A stretch of DNA of 64,000 nt, taken from contig NC_041688.1 in NCBI RefSeq assembly GCF_900005765.1, positions 372,001 to 436,000 of the forward strand, read 5' to 3'. The notes under the pieces are model-generated. The model saw only the letters and a program-made list of their open reading frames with translations, searched no databases and was not told where the DNA came from. Origin of the DNA: Plasmodium relictum. Taxonomy: Eukaryota > Apicomplexa > Aconoidasida > Haemosporida > Plasmodiidae. Within the stretch, counting starts at the first letter, position 1, and the number at the start of each line of letters is the position of its first letter. The position numbers were made by a program, and so were the translations under genes. This document shows positions 10,879 through 25,600 of the stretch, piece by piece.

Positions 10879-13800
10879 ATGATAAATTGTACTTCTTCAA
10901 TAAAAATAAAAAAAAAGAAAAAAGAAAATGAATTAGACTATACAATAATAGAAGCCCTAAATAAATATAAAAATAGAAGTTGCTTAAATAAAAACAGCAT
11001 AAATAGAAACTACAATGATTTAGATACAAAAGTAGATATACAGGAATTTGAAAAAATAGAGAAAAATATAGTACATGAAAACTTAAGTAGAATTAAAGAT
11101 ATAGAAGAAAATAATTTTACATTTAACAATGAAAAAGAAAAAAAAAAATATTTAAATTTTAATTTACACATTCCAAAAGATTCGTTGAAAGATAATATTA
11201 AAATTAAGTTACAACATTTTATAAATGAATACATATATTGTGGAAAAGAAAAAAAGATTAATGAAATTTTAAATTCAAAAAATAAGAAACAATTACTAAA
11301 AAAATATGTATACGAATTAAAAAAAAATAATTTTGAAATTTTAGAAAATTTATACTTCTTTTTTAGTATTGATAATAATTACAATGATTATGCATTAAAT
11401 AAAATATTTCATAGCTTGCTCTTAGTTTTTGATAAAAATGAAGAAAAAAACATTTTGATTGCTTTATATTTCTTTTTAATTTTATTAAATGATAAAAATA
11501 TTAACAAATACTTTACTTATATAATTGATTGTCTACATAATATTTTAAATGCTGATCAGTCTATTCTACAAATTGATGAAATAGATGAAAATCTTCGTTT
11601 ATTTGATCATAAACCTATGATTCTAAAAAACTATTTTGTAAATGAAAATGGAAGATATTTTATATTTTTATATTTTTATTTCCTTATATTTATTATCTCT
11701 AAATATCAAGTAAGAATATGCATGTATACTAATAAGTAGCTATTAAAATAAGATATATATATATATATATATATTTTTTTTTTTTATTAAATAGACATTA
11801 CAATGTGAAATATTATTACTTCAATATTATTTATTTTATCATTTTATTTTTTTAGTTCATGAATTACTGTGATAAAATAATTCGTATTTGTTTGATTGGA
11901 TTGTTTGATAGTTGTAATTCCATTAATTTGATAATGATGAATTTAATTGAAGAATTATTAGAAACTTTTGATGATGCTTTTATAAGATATTACTATATAA
12001 TTAGTACTTGCTTATTAAAATGCTTATGTAATAAATATAGTAAAATAAAAATAAAATGTTTAGATATATTAATTAAGTTAATTAAGAATAATAAGAATTC
12101 AAAAAATTATAAAATTATAGAAATGCTTATTGGCTATAAAGATCCTAACATTGTTCCGATAAAAAGTTTTTATGATAGTAATTACGTGAATATAAATTAT
12201 TTATGTATTCTATTTAATGATAAAAATGTAAAAGTTAGATTTCACTTTTATTCTTTTTTATTTATAATATTATATGAATTTGTTGATTCCAATGATTTTA
12301 TAGCTTTTTTATTGCCATATTTATTTTCTGGATGTTTTGACAATTACAAAATATTTAGATTATTATGTTTCTTATTTCTTCAACTATTGTCAAAAAAAAA
12401 ACAATCAGATTTAAATAATGATATAAAAGAAGAAATTATTTATGAACTCTATCCTGAATGGTCATATAAAACTTCTTTTACTTTGCCTTTGCCTCTAACA
12501 AAGTATTATTTTACTTATTATAATAACAATTTTTTAGTTAAAGAAAATATGTATAAAATAGATATTGTTTTTGAAAATAAGAAAAAAGGAAATGAAAATA
12601 TAGAAATAAATGAAAATAAAGAAAAAATCATTGAAAATGAGATAAATAAAGAAGACGATAAGAATGAAGACAAAAAAGAAAAATGCAGTTTTAAGGAAAT
12701 ATATTATGATAGTCATAAAAAAGATGAAGAGTATAGTAATAAATATTATGAAGATTTGCTACATAATTTGATAATTAGCAACGATAGCATTTCTAGAATA
12801 TTAAGAGAAAATAAAATAAAACAAATTGATATAACATATAATGAATGCAATAAAGAATGTAAAAAATTGTCCTCTACACTTTTAAATATCTACTTTAAGA
12901 ATTTATATAAAAAAAAAGATGAAACCACTATATATGAAAATTTTGAGTCTAGTAAAATAATTTTGTTAATATTTTATTTTATAGAAGAAAACATAACTGA
13001 ACATATTCCTCCATTTATTTCATATCTAATTCATTCATTTGAAAAAAAAATAGATGAAGAACTGTTGTGTATTTATATAAATTGTTTATACTTAATAGGT
13101 TCATATGTCAACCCTTCTAATTATTATTTCTTTCTTGAAAATTATTTGAAAAATAAAAAAGAAAAAAATATTACATTAACTTGTTTATTTATGGCAAATA
13201 CTATATTTACAGGAACTATAGAAACATATAAAGATATTAAACAAAAAAAATCAATTGAAAATAAAATACATGATAACTTTATTTACATTATAAAAAAAAT
13301 TATTAGTCTATTTTTTTTTATTTTAAATGATGAAGAATATTTAGAAAAATATATTCTCATATTACAAGTATAAAGAAAAATACAAAATTTTTTTTTCTTC
13401 TTAATTTAGTGATAATTATTTTTTATTTTTTTTTTTTTTTCTAGATAATTTATACTATAATTAGCAATGAATGCGTATATCTAAGGCTAGATGAAATTAA
13501 TATAATCTATTTAATAATACTGTTATTTATTATTTTTAAGAAAACAAATAATATCAGAGAGATAATGACAAAACAGAAAGATACGATATGTATAGACAAA
13601 AATTGTTATATTTCACTGGACATTTTTGATGTTCATTTTTACATAAACAGGTAAATTTTAAATAATATTCTTCAATTTTTATTTAATTTAAAAAAAAAAT
13701 AGTTTTTATAAACAAATAATTATTTTATTATGAAAAAAGAAAAATTTTTATAATAGATTAAATACAATAATATTAGATAAAAATAAAATAAAACGAAGAA

Positions 13801-16365
13801 ATGTAAAATAAGACAGTATAAATATTTTATAGCATATTACCTAGTAAAATATTATAAATTTTATTTTTTTTATTATTTTTTTTCTTTAATCAAGAATAAA
13901 GAAATTGAAATATTTCGAAAGTCTGGGTTTTAATAAGGAAAAAATAAATATTAAGATAAGTTCAAACATAATATATGAAATATTTAAGCTTTCTGATGAT
14001 AATATCAACCATCAAAAATTAATCTTAGAACTGTTATCAGATGAACTTTTGTATAACACAAAATTTGTTTATTTCTTAATTCAATATATAATTAAAAGGC
14101 AAACTTTTTTTTATGATAAAAATTTTTGTCTTTTTTTATCTAATGTTATTGTTAAAATCTTAAATCTAAATCAGAGAAAAAAAAATCTAATGAAAATAAT
14201 AATATATAATGAAAGCCTAGATTTATATGATATATATCAAGAAACAAAAAAGAAAAATAAAAATAAAATAAAACAAGTATTTTTAGAATATGTATCTATT
14301 ATTTTTTTATTATTTATATTTAAAAATATAAACATTTATGAAAATTTTAGTAATACTATTGAATCTTGTAAAATATTACTTCATATATTGATTCAAATAA
14401 AAAATCCATATTCCTTTTTATTTTTTATTAAACATACCAAGTAAAAATATAAAAAAAAAAATAAAATAACATGTATATCACATAAATATAAGTGCATTTT
14501 TACTTAATTATTATAAATATTTTTAGTTATAATAATTCTTTATATGTATTTGTAATACCTATTATTTACATTTTACTTTTATTTTATTTTTTTTTAAAGT
14601 CTTGTTAATAAATTATATGACATAATTGAGTGCAGAGAGATAAAAAGTATTTATTTTTATAAATATATAAATAATGATATACATTTAAATTACGAAAAAT
14701 ATATCAATAATGATGGGGATTTTAGGTATTTAGATAATATAAATATAAAGCACAAAATAAATATTAAAAATATTATAAATGACGAAATAAATACTATATT
14801 TTATTTATTAAGTTGCTGTATTTATATAATATACTATAAATCACTATGCTGCTTATCTATATTGCTAAAGCAAAACAAAGAAAACAAGGAAGAACTAAAA
14901 ATAAATGAAATTTTTACTAAGTTTTTTGAAAATGCAGAAAAAAGACTTTTAAATGTATTAAAAATTAATGAAAAGAATAATTACTATTTTTCAAATTCAT
15001 ATAAATTAACAATTAAGGATATATTAAAGAATAAAGATTTCTCAGAATTGTTTTTGATTAGAAACAAAATATTAAATTCCACTGATTATAATAATCTCAT
15101 TTTAAATATTCACATTTATTTTAGATATTCAAATAATTTTTTACAAAGCGTCAATATATTTCTTTTAAATCCAATTATACTTAATTATTTTTATGAGGTA
15201 AACAAAGAAAAATACTTGATATATTCCAGCCGTGATGCCTCTATAAAAAATGATTCAGAATCATATGAAAATAATAAGGAAAGTAAAGATGAAGATGAGA
15301 AAGAAAATAATAATTTAGAAGAAAAGATAGAGTCTTTTTTTAATACAGATAAGTTTGATGATGATATATGTACTAAATATGATCATACCCATTTATTAAG
15401 CTACTTTAAAAATCATGACATGGTTTTATTTATACTAAAACATGACATATATCATATTCCATTTCGATTATTGGAAAAAGATACAATTGTTATTTTATTA
15501 TACTGTTGCTTATTATTTTTTATTGATAATTTTTTCATCTTTGAAATACAAGAAATTGACAATTGCACTCTATCAAAATTAAATATAGGAATATCTGATA
15601 GTTTTTTTTTAAATAGAGGGAAATATAATGCAGATCAATTAACTGCACTATTTAATTTTCTTATTTTGGTTAATAAAAAAAAAAAAATATGTATATAGAT
15701 AGATAGATAGATAGATAGATAGATGTAAATAACATATATATTATCAGGATATGAACAAATAACATATTTATTCAAATATTTAGTAACGTATCATTTAAAA
15801 AATTTTTTTTTTTGTAGCTATATTTAGAAAATGAAGACATTTTAAGAAGTTCTTTAATAAAGAAGCAAAATTATAATAACTTAAAACTAATTAATGATTT
15901 TGATAATAATATATTTTTAAAAATTTTTAATAACCTTATCATTAATTTTGGTAAAAGATATAATGTTTTCATTTATTTCGTATTTCCAAATACATTTCTA
16001 AATAATTTTTCTATCTTCTTTTATGCTTAGAAAATAAAAATATGAATAAAGAATCCTTCTCTGAATGTTTAAATTTTTTTCTATATATTTTAAGTATTAA
16101 TTATAAAGGTATATTTCTTATTAAAATACAGTTTTCAGTGTTATGTAAAAAATAGGAACTTTTCTTTTCTTTTTGCAAATAACATAAACAAAATTAAATA
16201 AACATCTATTAAATTATATAAGCACTTTTTTTTTTTTTTATACTCTATCATCTTTTCTAATATTTTTTTTTAGGTGCCTTATTGGATTTAAAAGATGTAT
16301 ATACTAGAACAAAACATGTTAAGAGAATGGAAATTTGCAATCATATAATTAATACTTTTTTATAA
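10879..16365 (+). CDS. DNAAF5: HEAT-repeat protein, dynein axonemal assembly factor 5 (HEATR2)-like
   Basis: Eight exons by eye: 10879-11709, 11856-13367, 13445-13650, 13895-14440, 14600-15668, 15818-15950, 16031-16108, 16274-16365; all phases agree and give 1488 residues. Nearly the whole protein is paired helices of HEAT type. Two blocks resemble HEATR2/DNAAF5: a repeat with VKVRFHFYSFLF leading to IAFLLPYLFSGCFD (like the family's 'LLPxLLxxLxDExPEVR' repeat), and a block ending LLCIYINCLYLIGSYVNPS, like the family's segment before F-V-S/N-P. DNAAF5 helps preassemble axonemal dynein arms in the cytoplasm; in Plasmodium the only flagellum is in the male gamete, so a gametocyte role is inferred. 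The donor at 15669 (GTTAAT) is unusual and is the weakest splice call. A Lys/Glu/Asn-rich loop interrupts repeats near residues 510-540. Confidence 0.7.
15695..15724. repeat. GATA tetranucleotide microsatellite in an intron
   Basis: About seven GATA units just inside the fifth intron of the DNAAF5-like gene. The start of the tract supplies an in-frame stop, which supports the donor being upstream of it. Confidence 0.85.
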
Positions 16366-17306
16366 AAGATACCACTTTTATTAATGAATTAAAAATTTTA
16401 GACAAAAAAAGAAGAGAAAATTTTTTCGTTTTGTTTTTATATTGCTGACATTTTATTTGTGAATATATATATATTTTTTCGTATGAAAATTGAGTTAATA
16501 TAAGTATTATACAAAAGTAAAATACGATAAAATAAAAAAAAAAATTATGTAAAATTGAAATACTGTATAATTTTTACATATTTGGATTTAATTTTAAAAA
16601 TACTGAAAATATATTTCATTTTATTTTTTTTAAAGAAAAGACCTCATTTTACCGTTTACTTAATTTTATTTTTTCATAATCTTAGCTCCAACTTCCTTTT
16701 TATCATTTTCCATAGTTATTACTTTTATATATATTGATTAATTTTTTTTCTTTTTTCATATATATATATATATAGGATAATAAAATAATACTAAATAACT
16801 ATTTAATTCATATATAGCTAACTCTTTTTATATATCTTTTTTAATAAAAATTAATTTTTTATAAATATGGATTAACATATGATTTTTCGGCATAAATCTT
16901 TAAGGTATTATAAAAACTTAGTGAATCATTAAATATATATATACATTGTGTGATTACTAAAAATGAAAAAAATTTATTTTTCTAAAGATTGACGATGTAT
17001 TAAAAAAAAAAAAGTTCTAGGTAAATGTAACATAAAAAAACAATAATAATAAATATTGAATTAGTTTATTTTATATTTTTTACAATTATTTAATGTAAAA
17101 CTTTTATTTATAATTTATTGTTATTATTTTTTTTTTTTAAATAAATGAAATTATTAAAAATTAATAGGAAATTTTCAAAAAAAAAAAAAAAAATGATTTA
17201 ATTATGTACAAAACTAGCTACTAAGCAATAATTTTTTTTTTAAATAATAATAATAAAAAAAATAAAAATAGAAATAAAAAAGTGATTAAAAATACTTTAA
17301 TTTAAA
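16366..17306. other. intergenic region, no convincing gene
   Basis: A+T-rich spacer between two plus-strand genes. It contains only short frames: a 61-codon T-rich frame on + near 16555 without ATG, and a 15-codon minus frame (MENDKKEVGAKIMKK) near 16713. Neither has supported splice partners. Confidence 0.6.
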
Positions 17307-19388
17307 ATGCCAAAGTTAGTACCTGTTTATAATCAAGAAAAATCATTGAAAGAACAAGATGATAAAGAGTTAATTAAGCATAGGAATTGGGATTTTGCAC
17401 ATTCATTAGTAAAATTAAAAAGCATTGATGACAATAATGAAGATGTTTATAATAAACCTTACTTAAAGTATAATAAAATTATATTATTTTTATTGAAATG
17501 GATATGCTTTTCTTTTTTCTTTTTTTTTCTTACATATATATTTTCTATTATATAAATAAAATTATATCATATTTTATGGTTAATTTTACATTATTTCATT
17601 TGTTTTCTTAAATTATTTTTTTTTTTTAGGAAAAGCAAAAACCTAATCAAAAATGAAAAAGGATTATGGGTTACAAAAAAGAGGAAATCAATTGAGGATG
17701 AAATTGAAGATAGAAAAAAAAGAAAAAAAGGAGAGTCAGTAAAGAGTAAAAATAAACATAAAGATTATAATAAAAGTAATAAATCAAATAGTTCTGCTTC
17801 TTCAAACGATTCAAGCAGTTACTATAAAAAAAAGAGAGAAAATTCTCCGAGCTTGACATTAAGTAGTTCTAGCAAAAGCTCTACTTCTTCAAGTTTAAGT
17901 TTAAATTCTAATTATACCGATTCAAGCTCAAGTAATCAATCAAGTAAAAGTAAAGAAAGAATTTTAAAAAATAAAAGGAAAATAAAAAAGAAAAATGCAA
18001 AAAGTTCTAAAGATACAGATAAAATATTTAAAGATAGTGAAGGGAAAAATAAAAAAAAAAGAGATAAATATAATAAAATCATTAAAAATAGTTCTAATGC
18101 ATATATAAATAATACGAATGATAATTCAGATAGGTCCGAGGAAAATATTAATAATAATTTAGAAGATAGAATAAAAAAAAGTAAAAGCTGTTTGGATATC
18201 AATGATGAAATAAATGAAAATAACAAGCATGCTAATAAAATAAATGAAAGCTATATAAATATGCAGAATAAGGATTTAAAAAAACAAAAATATATTGGAA
18301 ATGATAAAGATGAAAACATATATAGAATTTCAGAGGAAAAAAAGAATAAAAAAAAGTCTGATAATAAACAAATAATTGAAGATAAAATAAGTAAAACTAA
18401 TAAAATTAAAATAGATGATGACAAAAAATTTAAAGATATAAGTGATTATGAAAAAGAGCACATACTTAATGAAGAAAATGAAAATTTTAAAAGGGATACA
18501 AATATTATAAGAAAGGATGACAAAATAACAAAGAAAGAAGATGGAGAAGAAAAAAGAAAAAAAATAGAAGGGAAAGAAAAAATAAAACAAGACGAAAAAA
18601 AAAAAGAAAAAAAAAGGGATGAACAAAAAGTAAAAGAAACAATAGAAAAAGAATATGAATATGAAGATGAAGAAGAAGAAGAAGAAGAAGACGAAGAAGA
18701 CGAAGAAGAAAGAAGAAAAAAGGGACATAATAAAAATAAGGAGAAAAAAAAATATGATAGAGGAGAAAGTAAATACAAACATAGAAATAAATATAATGCA
18801 TACAATAAAAAGGACAGTAGCAAAGAAAAAGAAATGAAATATAAGCATAAAAGTGATAGAAGAGATAATCACAAAAAGGATAGAAGAGATAAATATAAAG
18901 GAGATAGAAGAGATAAAAATAAAGAGAAAGGAAAAGATAAATCAGATATTTTTTACAACAATAGGGGTTTAGAATATGAAGATAAGGATAACTATAGTGA
19001 CTATTCTAGTTCAAAAGATAGAAACAATAAAAGGATGAAATATAAAGATACTAAACATTTGGAGAATAAAGAAAAATTTTATAGTTATGATAAAAGAAGA
19101 ACACATGAAAGAAAAACAGAATTAAAAGATGATTGCCATTATGAAACTGTAGAGGAAATTAATGCTAATAATTCTTTAAATTATGATAATAATTTAGATA
19201 AAAATGATGATATTAATAATACAAAAATAATTGACGAAACTCAATTAAAACAAGTTGAAATGATAGATAGCGATGAAAATGAAGTAGAAAATTCATTAAA
19301 TGCAGATGAAATAAATAAAAAGTTTCAGGAAAAATTAGAAGAAGAAAAAATGATGCAATCTTTAGGTTTGCCTCTTGGATTTGTTTAA
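17307..19388 (+). CDS. Lys/Ser/Glu-rich protein, probably nuclear; function not recognised
   Basis: Two exons (17307-17467 and 17630-19388) with GTATAA donor and TTTTAG acceptor, joined in phase 2, giving 639 residues. The N-terminal 90 residues look conserved: MPKLVPVYNQEKS, then HRNWDFAHSLVKL, and across the junction NEKGLWVTKKRKS. A Ser-rich and Lys-rich stretch follows (KKRENSP, SSSSKSS), then 400 residues of charged low complexity including an acidic EEE/DED run opposite many basic DRRDK units. The extreme C-terminus (KLEEEKMMQSLGLPLGFV) is again non-repetitive and resembles the short conserved ends of some splicing-associated proteins. The composition suggests a spliceosome- or chromatin-associated factor, but no family is identified and no catalytic motif is visible. 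Long open frames on the opposite strand only mirror the Lys/Glu codons. Confidence 0.8.
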
Positions 19389-19939
19389 ATTATATGATTT
19401 AAAAAAAAAAAAAAATGCCAATTTTATGGAATAAATAAAGTATAAATTTTTATTTTTAAAATTATTTACATTTAAAAATTTTATTATTTAACTTATTTAT
19501 TTATTTATTTATATACTTATTTATTCATTTGCATATTTTTTTGAAAACTTAAAGGAAAATATGTCTATAAAAACAATGTGTTTTTAAAATTCTTTTATTT
19601 TGTTTTCAATGTCTGTAAACTATTTACAATTAAAAACTAATAAAACTTTTATAAATATATATTTAGATATTTTAACTCTTTATATATGTATATTTTTTCG
19701 ATAAATAAAGCAAATAAAATTTTATCATGAATATATATGCAAAAAGGCAAAATGAAAATTTTCTTTTTTTATATGAAATTTCTTTTGCCTAAATCTTTAT
19801 AAAGTTTATTTTTTACTTTATATATATTGTTATTATATATTTATTTTATATATATACTAACATATTATATGTTAAAAAAAATTGGTTTATATTATAAATA
19901 TATAATAATGCAATTTATTTTATTTTATTTTAATTTTTA
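19389..19939. other. convergent 3' ends, no gene seen
   Basis: Spacer between the tail-to-tail Lys/Ser-rich gene and adenosylhomocysteinase. It holds a TTTA-rich repeat near 19495-19530 and no coding signal. Confidence 0.7.
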
Positions 19940-22614
<2,675 letters not shown>

Positions 22615-25600
22615 ATGATTAATTATTTAAAAAAATATGTAATAATAATTATAATTTTTCAAGTTTTTCTGAAAAAAAAAGAAGCCATAAAAATAAGGAG
22701 ATTTCATGAGTATTTAAATTTTATTCAACCTACCTTTTTCACAAATACTTCGAAATATCAAATTAAAACAAATTTTAATACTTTAAAGAAAAAAGATAAA
22801 TATAATTCTTCAAGAGAATATTATTTAGTGAAAAGGGAAAGGGAATCAAATGAAGGTGATAAAGAAAATGATTACGCAAATAAACCCTTGGAAGAAGAAA
22901 ATAATAATAACGAAGTAATAAATAATAAAGATAGTCATTTTAAAAATAAAAGAAATAACGATGAAAAAAGTGAAGTTTTAGATAATAGAATCAATAATAA
23001 TAATGAATGTATTGATAATGATAATAATATGTATTTGAATGGTGAAATATTAAAAGAAGAAGAAATAAACGAGCATATGAAGTTTCAGCAATGGAGTGAT
23101 AGATTTCTTTTGTCAAATGAGAAAAATTTCTTTTATGATATTGGAAATAAGTGTATAAATACTAAATATTATGATAAAATAAATCAAATAAATGACAAAT
23201 TTTATAAAAAAGAATGTGTTTTAAAAGATAGTTCAATAAAATTAACACCCTTTCAAAATAAAACAGAAAATGAAAATATATGCCTATCATTAACTAAAAA
23301 TATAAAGCAAAAATTGAGTTATGATACATATGAAAAAAAAAATAGTAATAATGATAATATTAATAAAGTAGATAATAATTATCATAGTGACTGTACTAAT
23401 ACACATAACTATATAAATGATAAAAATGTTTTTGTTCAAAAAGAAGTAATTTTAAATGAAGAGGAAATACTGAAATTATCACATATTGATTATACAAAAA
23501 GAACTAACTTAATATTTCCATCCAGATCATTATATAGTGCAGTTTATATAGGTAAGGAAGCCTTTAATGATTTTATAGAGAAAGGATTATATTCTATTAA
23601 ATTAAGTTTAAATAAATATTTAAATAGCTATTATGAATGTAACTTAAAATCTAATTTAGATGATAAAATTTTTTTAATGTTTATAATAAGATATATAAAA
23701 AGTTATATATTGAATATAATTTATAAAACATTTCAAATAAAATTATTAAATGAAGTAGAAATTGAAAATGATTCAAATATTTTACCAGATAAAAATAAAC
23801 TAATAAATAATGAGACGTATTTAGAATTATCATCAGAATATGAAGCAATTATAAACATTCTAATTCATTTTTTTGATAAAATAAAAGAATTGTTTAAAAT
23901 AAACGAAAAAGAATTAATCGATTATTTAGCAAAAAAAACTGAAACAATAACTTACTCTACTCCATATAATTTTAAAAGCAATAAAGAAGCTGAAAGACAC
24001 ATAAATAACATGTGGACTTTTTTTAATTTTAAAATATTTAACAATGAATTGCCAAGTTTCGATTCTATTAATTTTTATTGGATGAACAGCAAAGTGGAAA
24101 ACCTATTAAAAATAAAGAATATGAAATCATATAAAATTGTTAATAAGGATTTTATTAATTTACCTAGCATTATGATTTTCTCAAATTTGAAAAATTCTCC
24201 AATATTATTAAATTACATGATATTAAAAATGATGTATGAATATAGAAATTTATTAAAAGATGATATATTACCATTTAAAGAAATAAAAAATTACCAAAAG
24301 TTAAAAAGATTTGATATGACAAAGCAAAAAATTATAAAATTTGTTCATGGAATATCTGGTTTATTAGAGAATATTGATTTTTACTTTTATACACCATATC
24401 TAGGTGATCTAAACTTATCTGGTAAGGAATCAGCAATTTTTTTTTCCTATTTAAAAAATGTTAGTGGTGATAACGGTAAACTCCTTTATAATTTGGAATA
24501 CAATAATGAACTTTCTTTTTACAATAAAAATGAAAGAGAAAGTAGCATTAAAACTAAATATTTTGGTAAAGAATCTGATTATTCAAATGTTTTTAAGGAA
24601 GAAGTACAAGAAGAACAAAAGGAAGCAGAAAATATAAAACATAAAAATGATGAGATAAAATTAGAAGAGGAAGATGAAGAAATAGAAGAAGATGATTTAG
24701 TTTTTCTTCTTCTAAAATCTAATGTTACTAACGATATTGATAAAGCTATCCATATGGCTACTAATGTTTATAAAAAAAAAAATATAAATAGTATTTGGGG
24801 AAATTCATATGATATAAATTATGAAAATATAGAAGAAAGAACAAAAAAAATAAATGATTTATCGAAAAAAGAGAATAGTTTTCAATTACAGCGTTTTAGA
24901 ATACCCTTAAATGAATTTTCTGCCTCACTTTTTTTATGTGATGCAAATAATTCAACAAAATACTTAACTCAAAATATAGAAAAATTAAAAGAATTAAATG
25001 AATTTGATTTAACATTTGTACACAATGCTTTAACATATTCATGCTTAAGATTCCTTCATGACAGTGGGAATGAAAATGAAGATGTGGAAGGTCTTTTGAA
25101 AAAATTCGAAAAAAATGAAAAAGTAGAAATAACTAATAATATAATGGCTTTGCAAATGATGGTTGTTATTGGAGAATTATTTAGAAACATAAGAAAGATG
25201 AGAAATAAGGAAAAATTTTCTTTTAAGAGAATTTTGCAAACAGATGTTATAGTTGATCTTTATAATAGTCATAGTATTTATGATGAACATATGAATATTA
25301 ATAATATGGAATATATTATGAAAAATTTGAAAATTGATTATCCCTTAAAAAGTAATATACTGTTGAATGAAAAAAACAAAGAAGAAATTGCTTATTACTT
25401 TTTAAATTATTATACAAAATATTTATTTCGATTTGATTTGCCAAATAATATAGTCATTAAATTTACAAGCGATATATCTGGATTAAGTTTTTATGATTAT
25501 AATTTTGATTACATATCCAATGATTCTGTCATATATATAAATAATGATATAAATAGTTCTTTGATATTATCACGAGTTTTGTTAGACGAATGTCTAAATA

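Noticed and set aside
16555-16737. Plus-strand 61-codon frame and an overlapping minus frame MENDKKEVGAKIMKK
   Set aside because: The plus frame has no ATG and is hydrophobic noise; the minus frame is 15 codons with a stop before any donor.
18330-18872. Long Phe/Ser/Leu-rich frames on the minus strand opposite the Lys/Ser-rich gene
   Set aside because: Mirror images of Lys/Glu codons on the plus strand; no start context or non-repetitive core.
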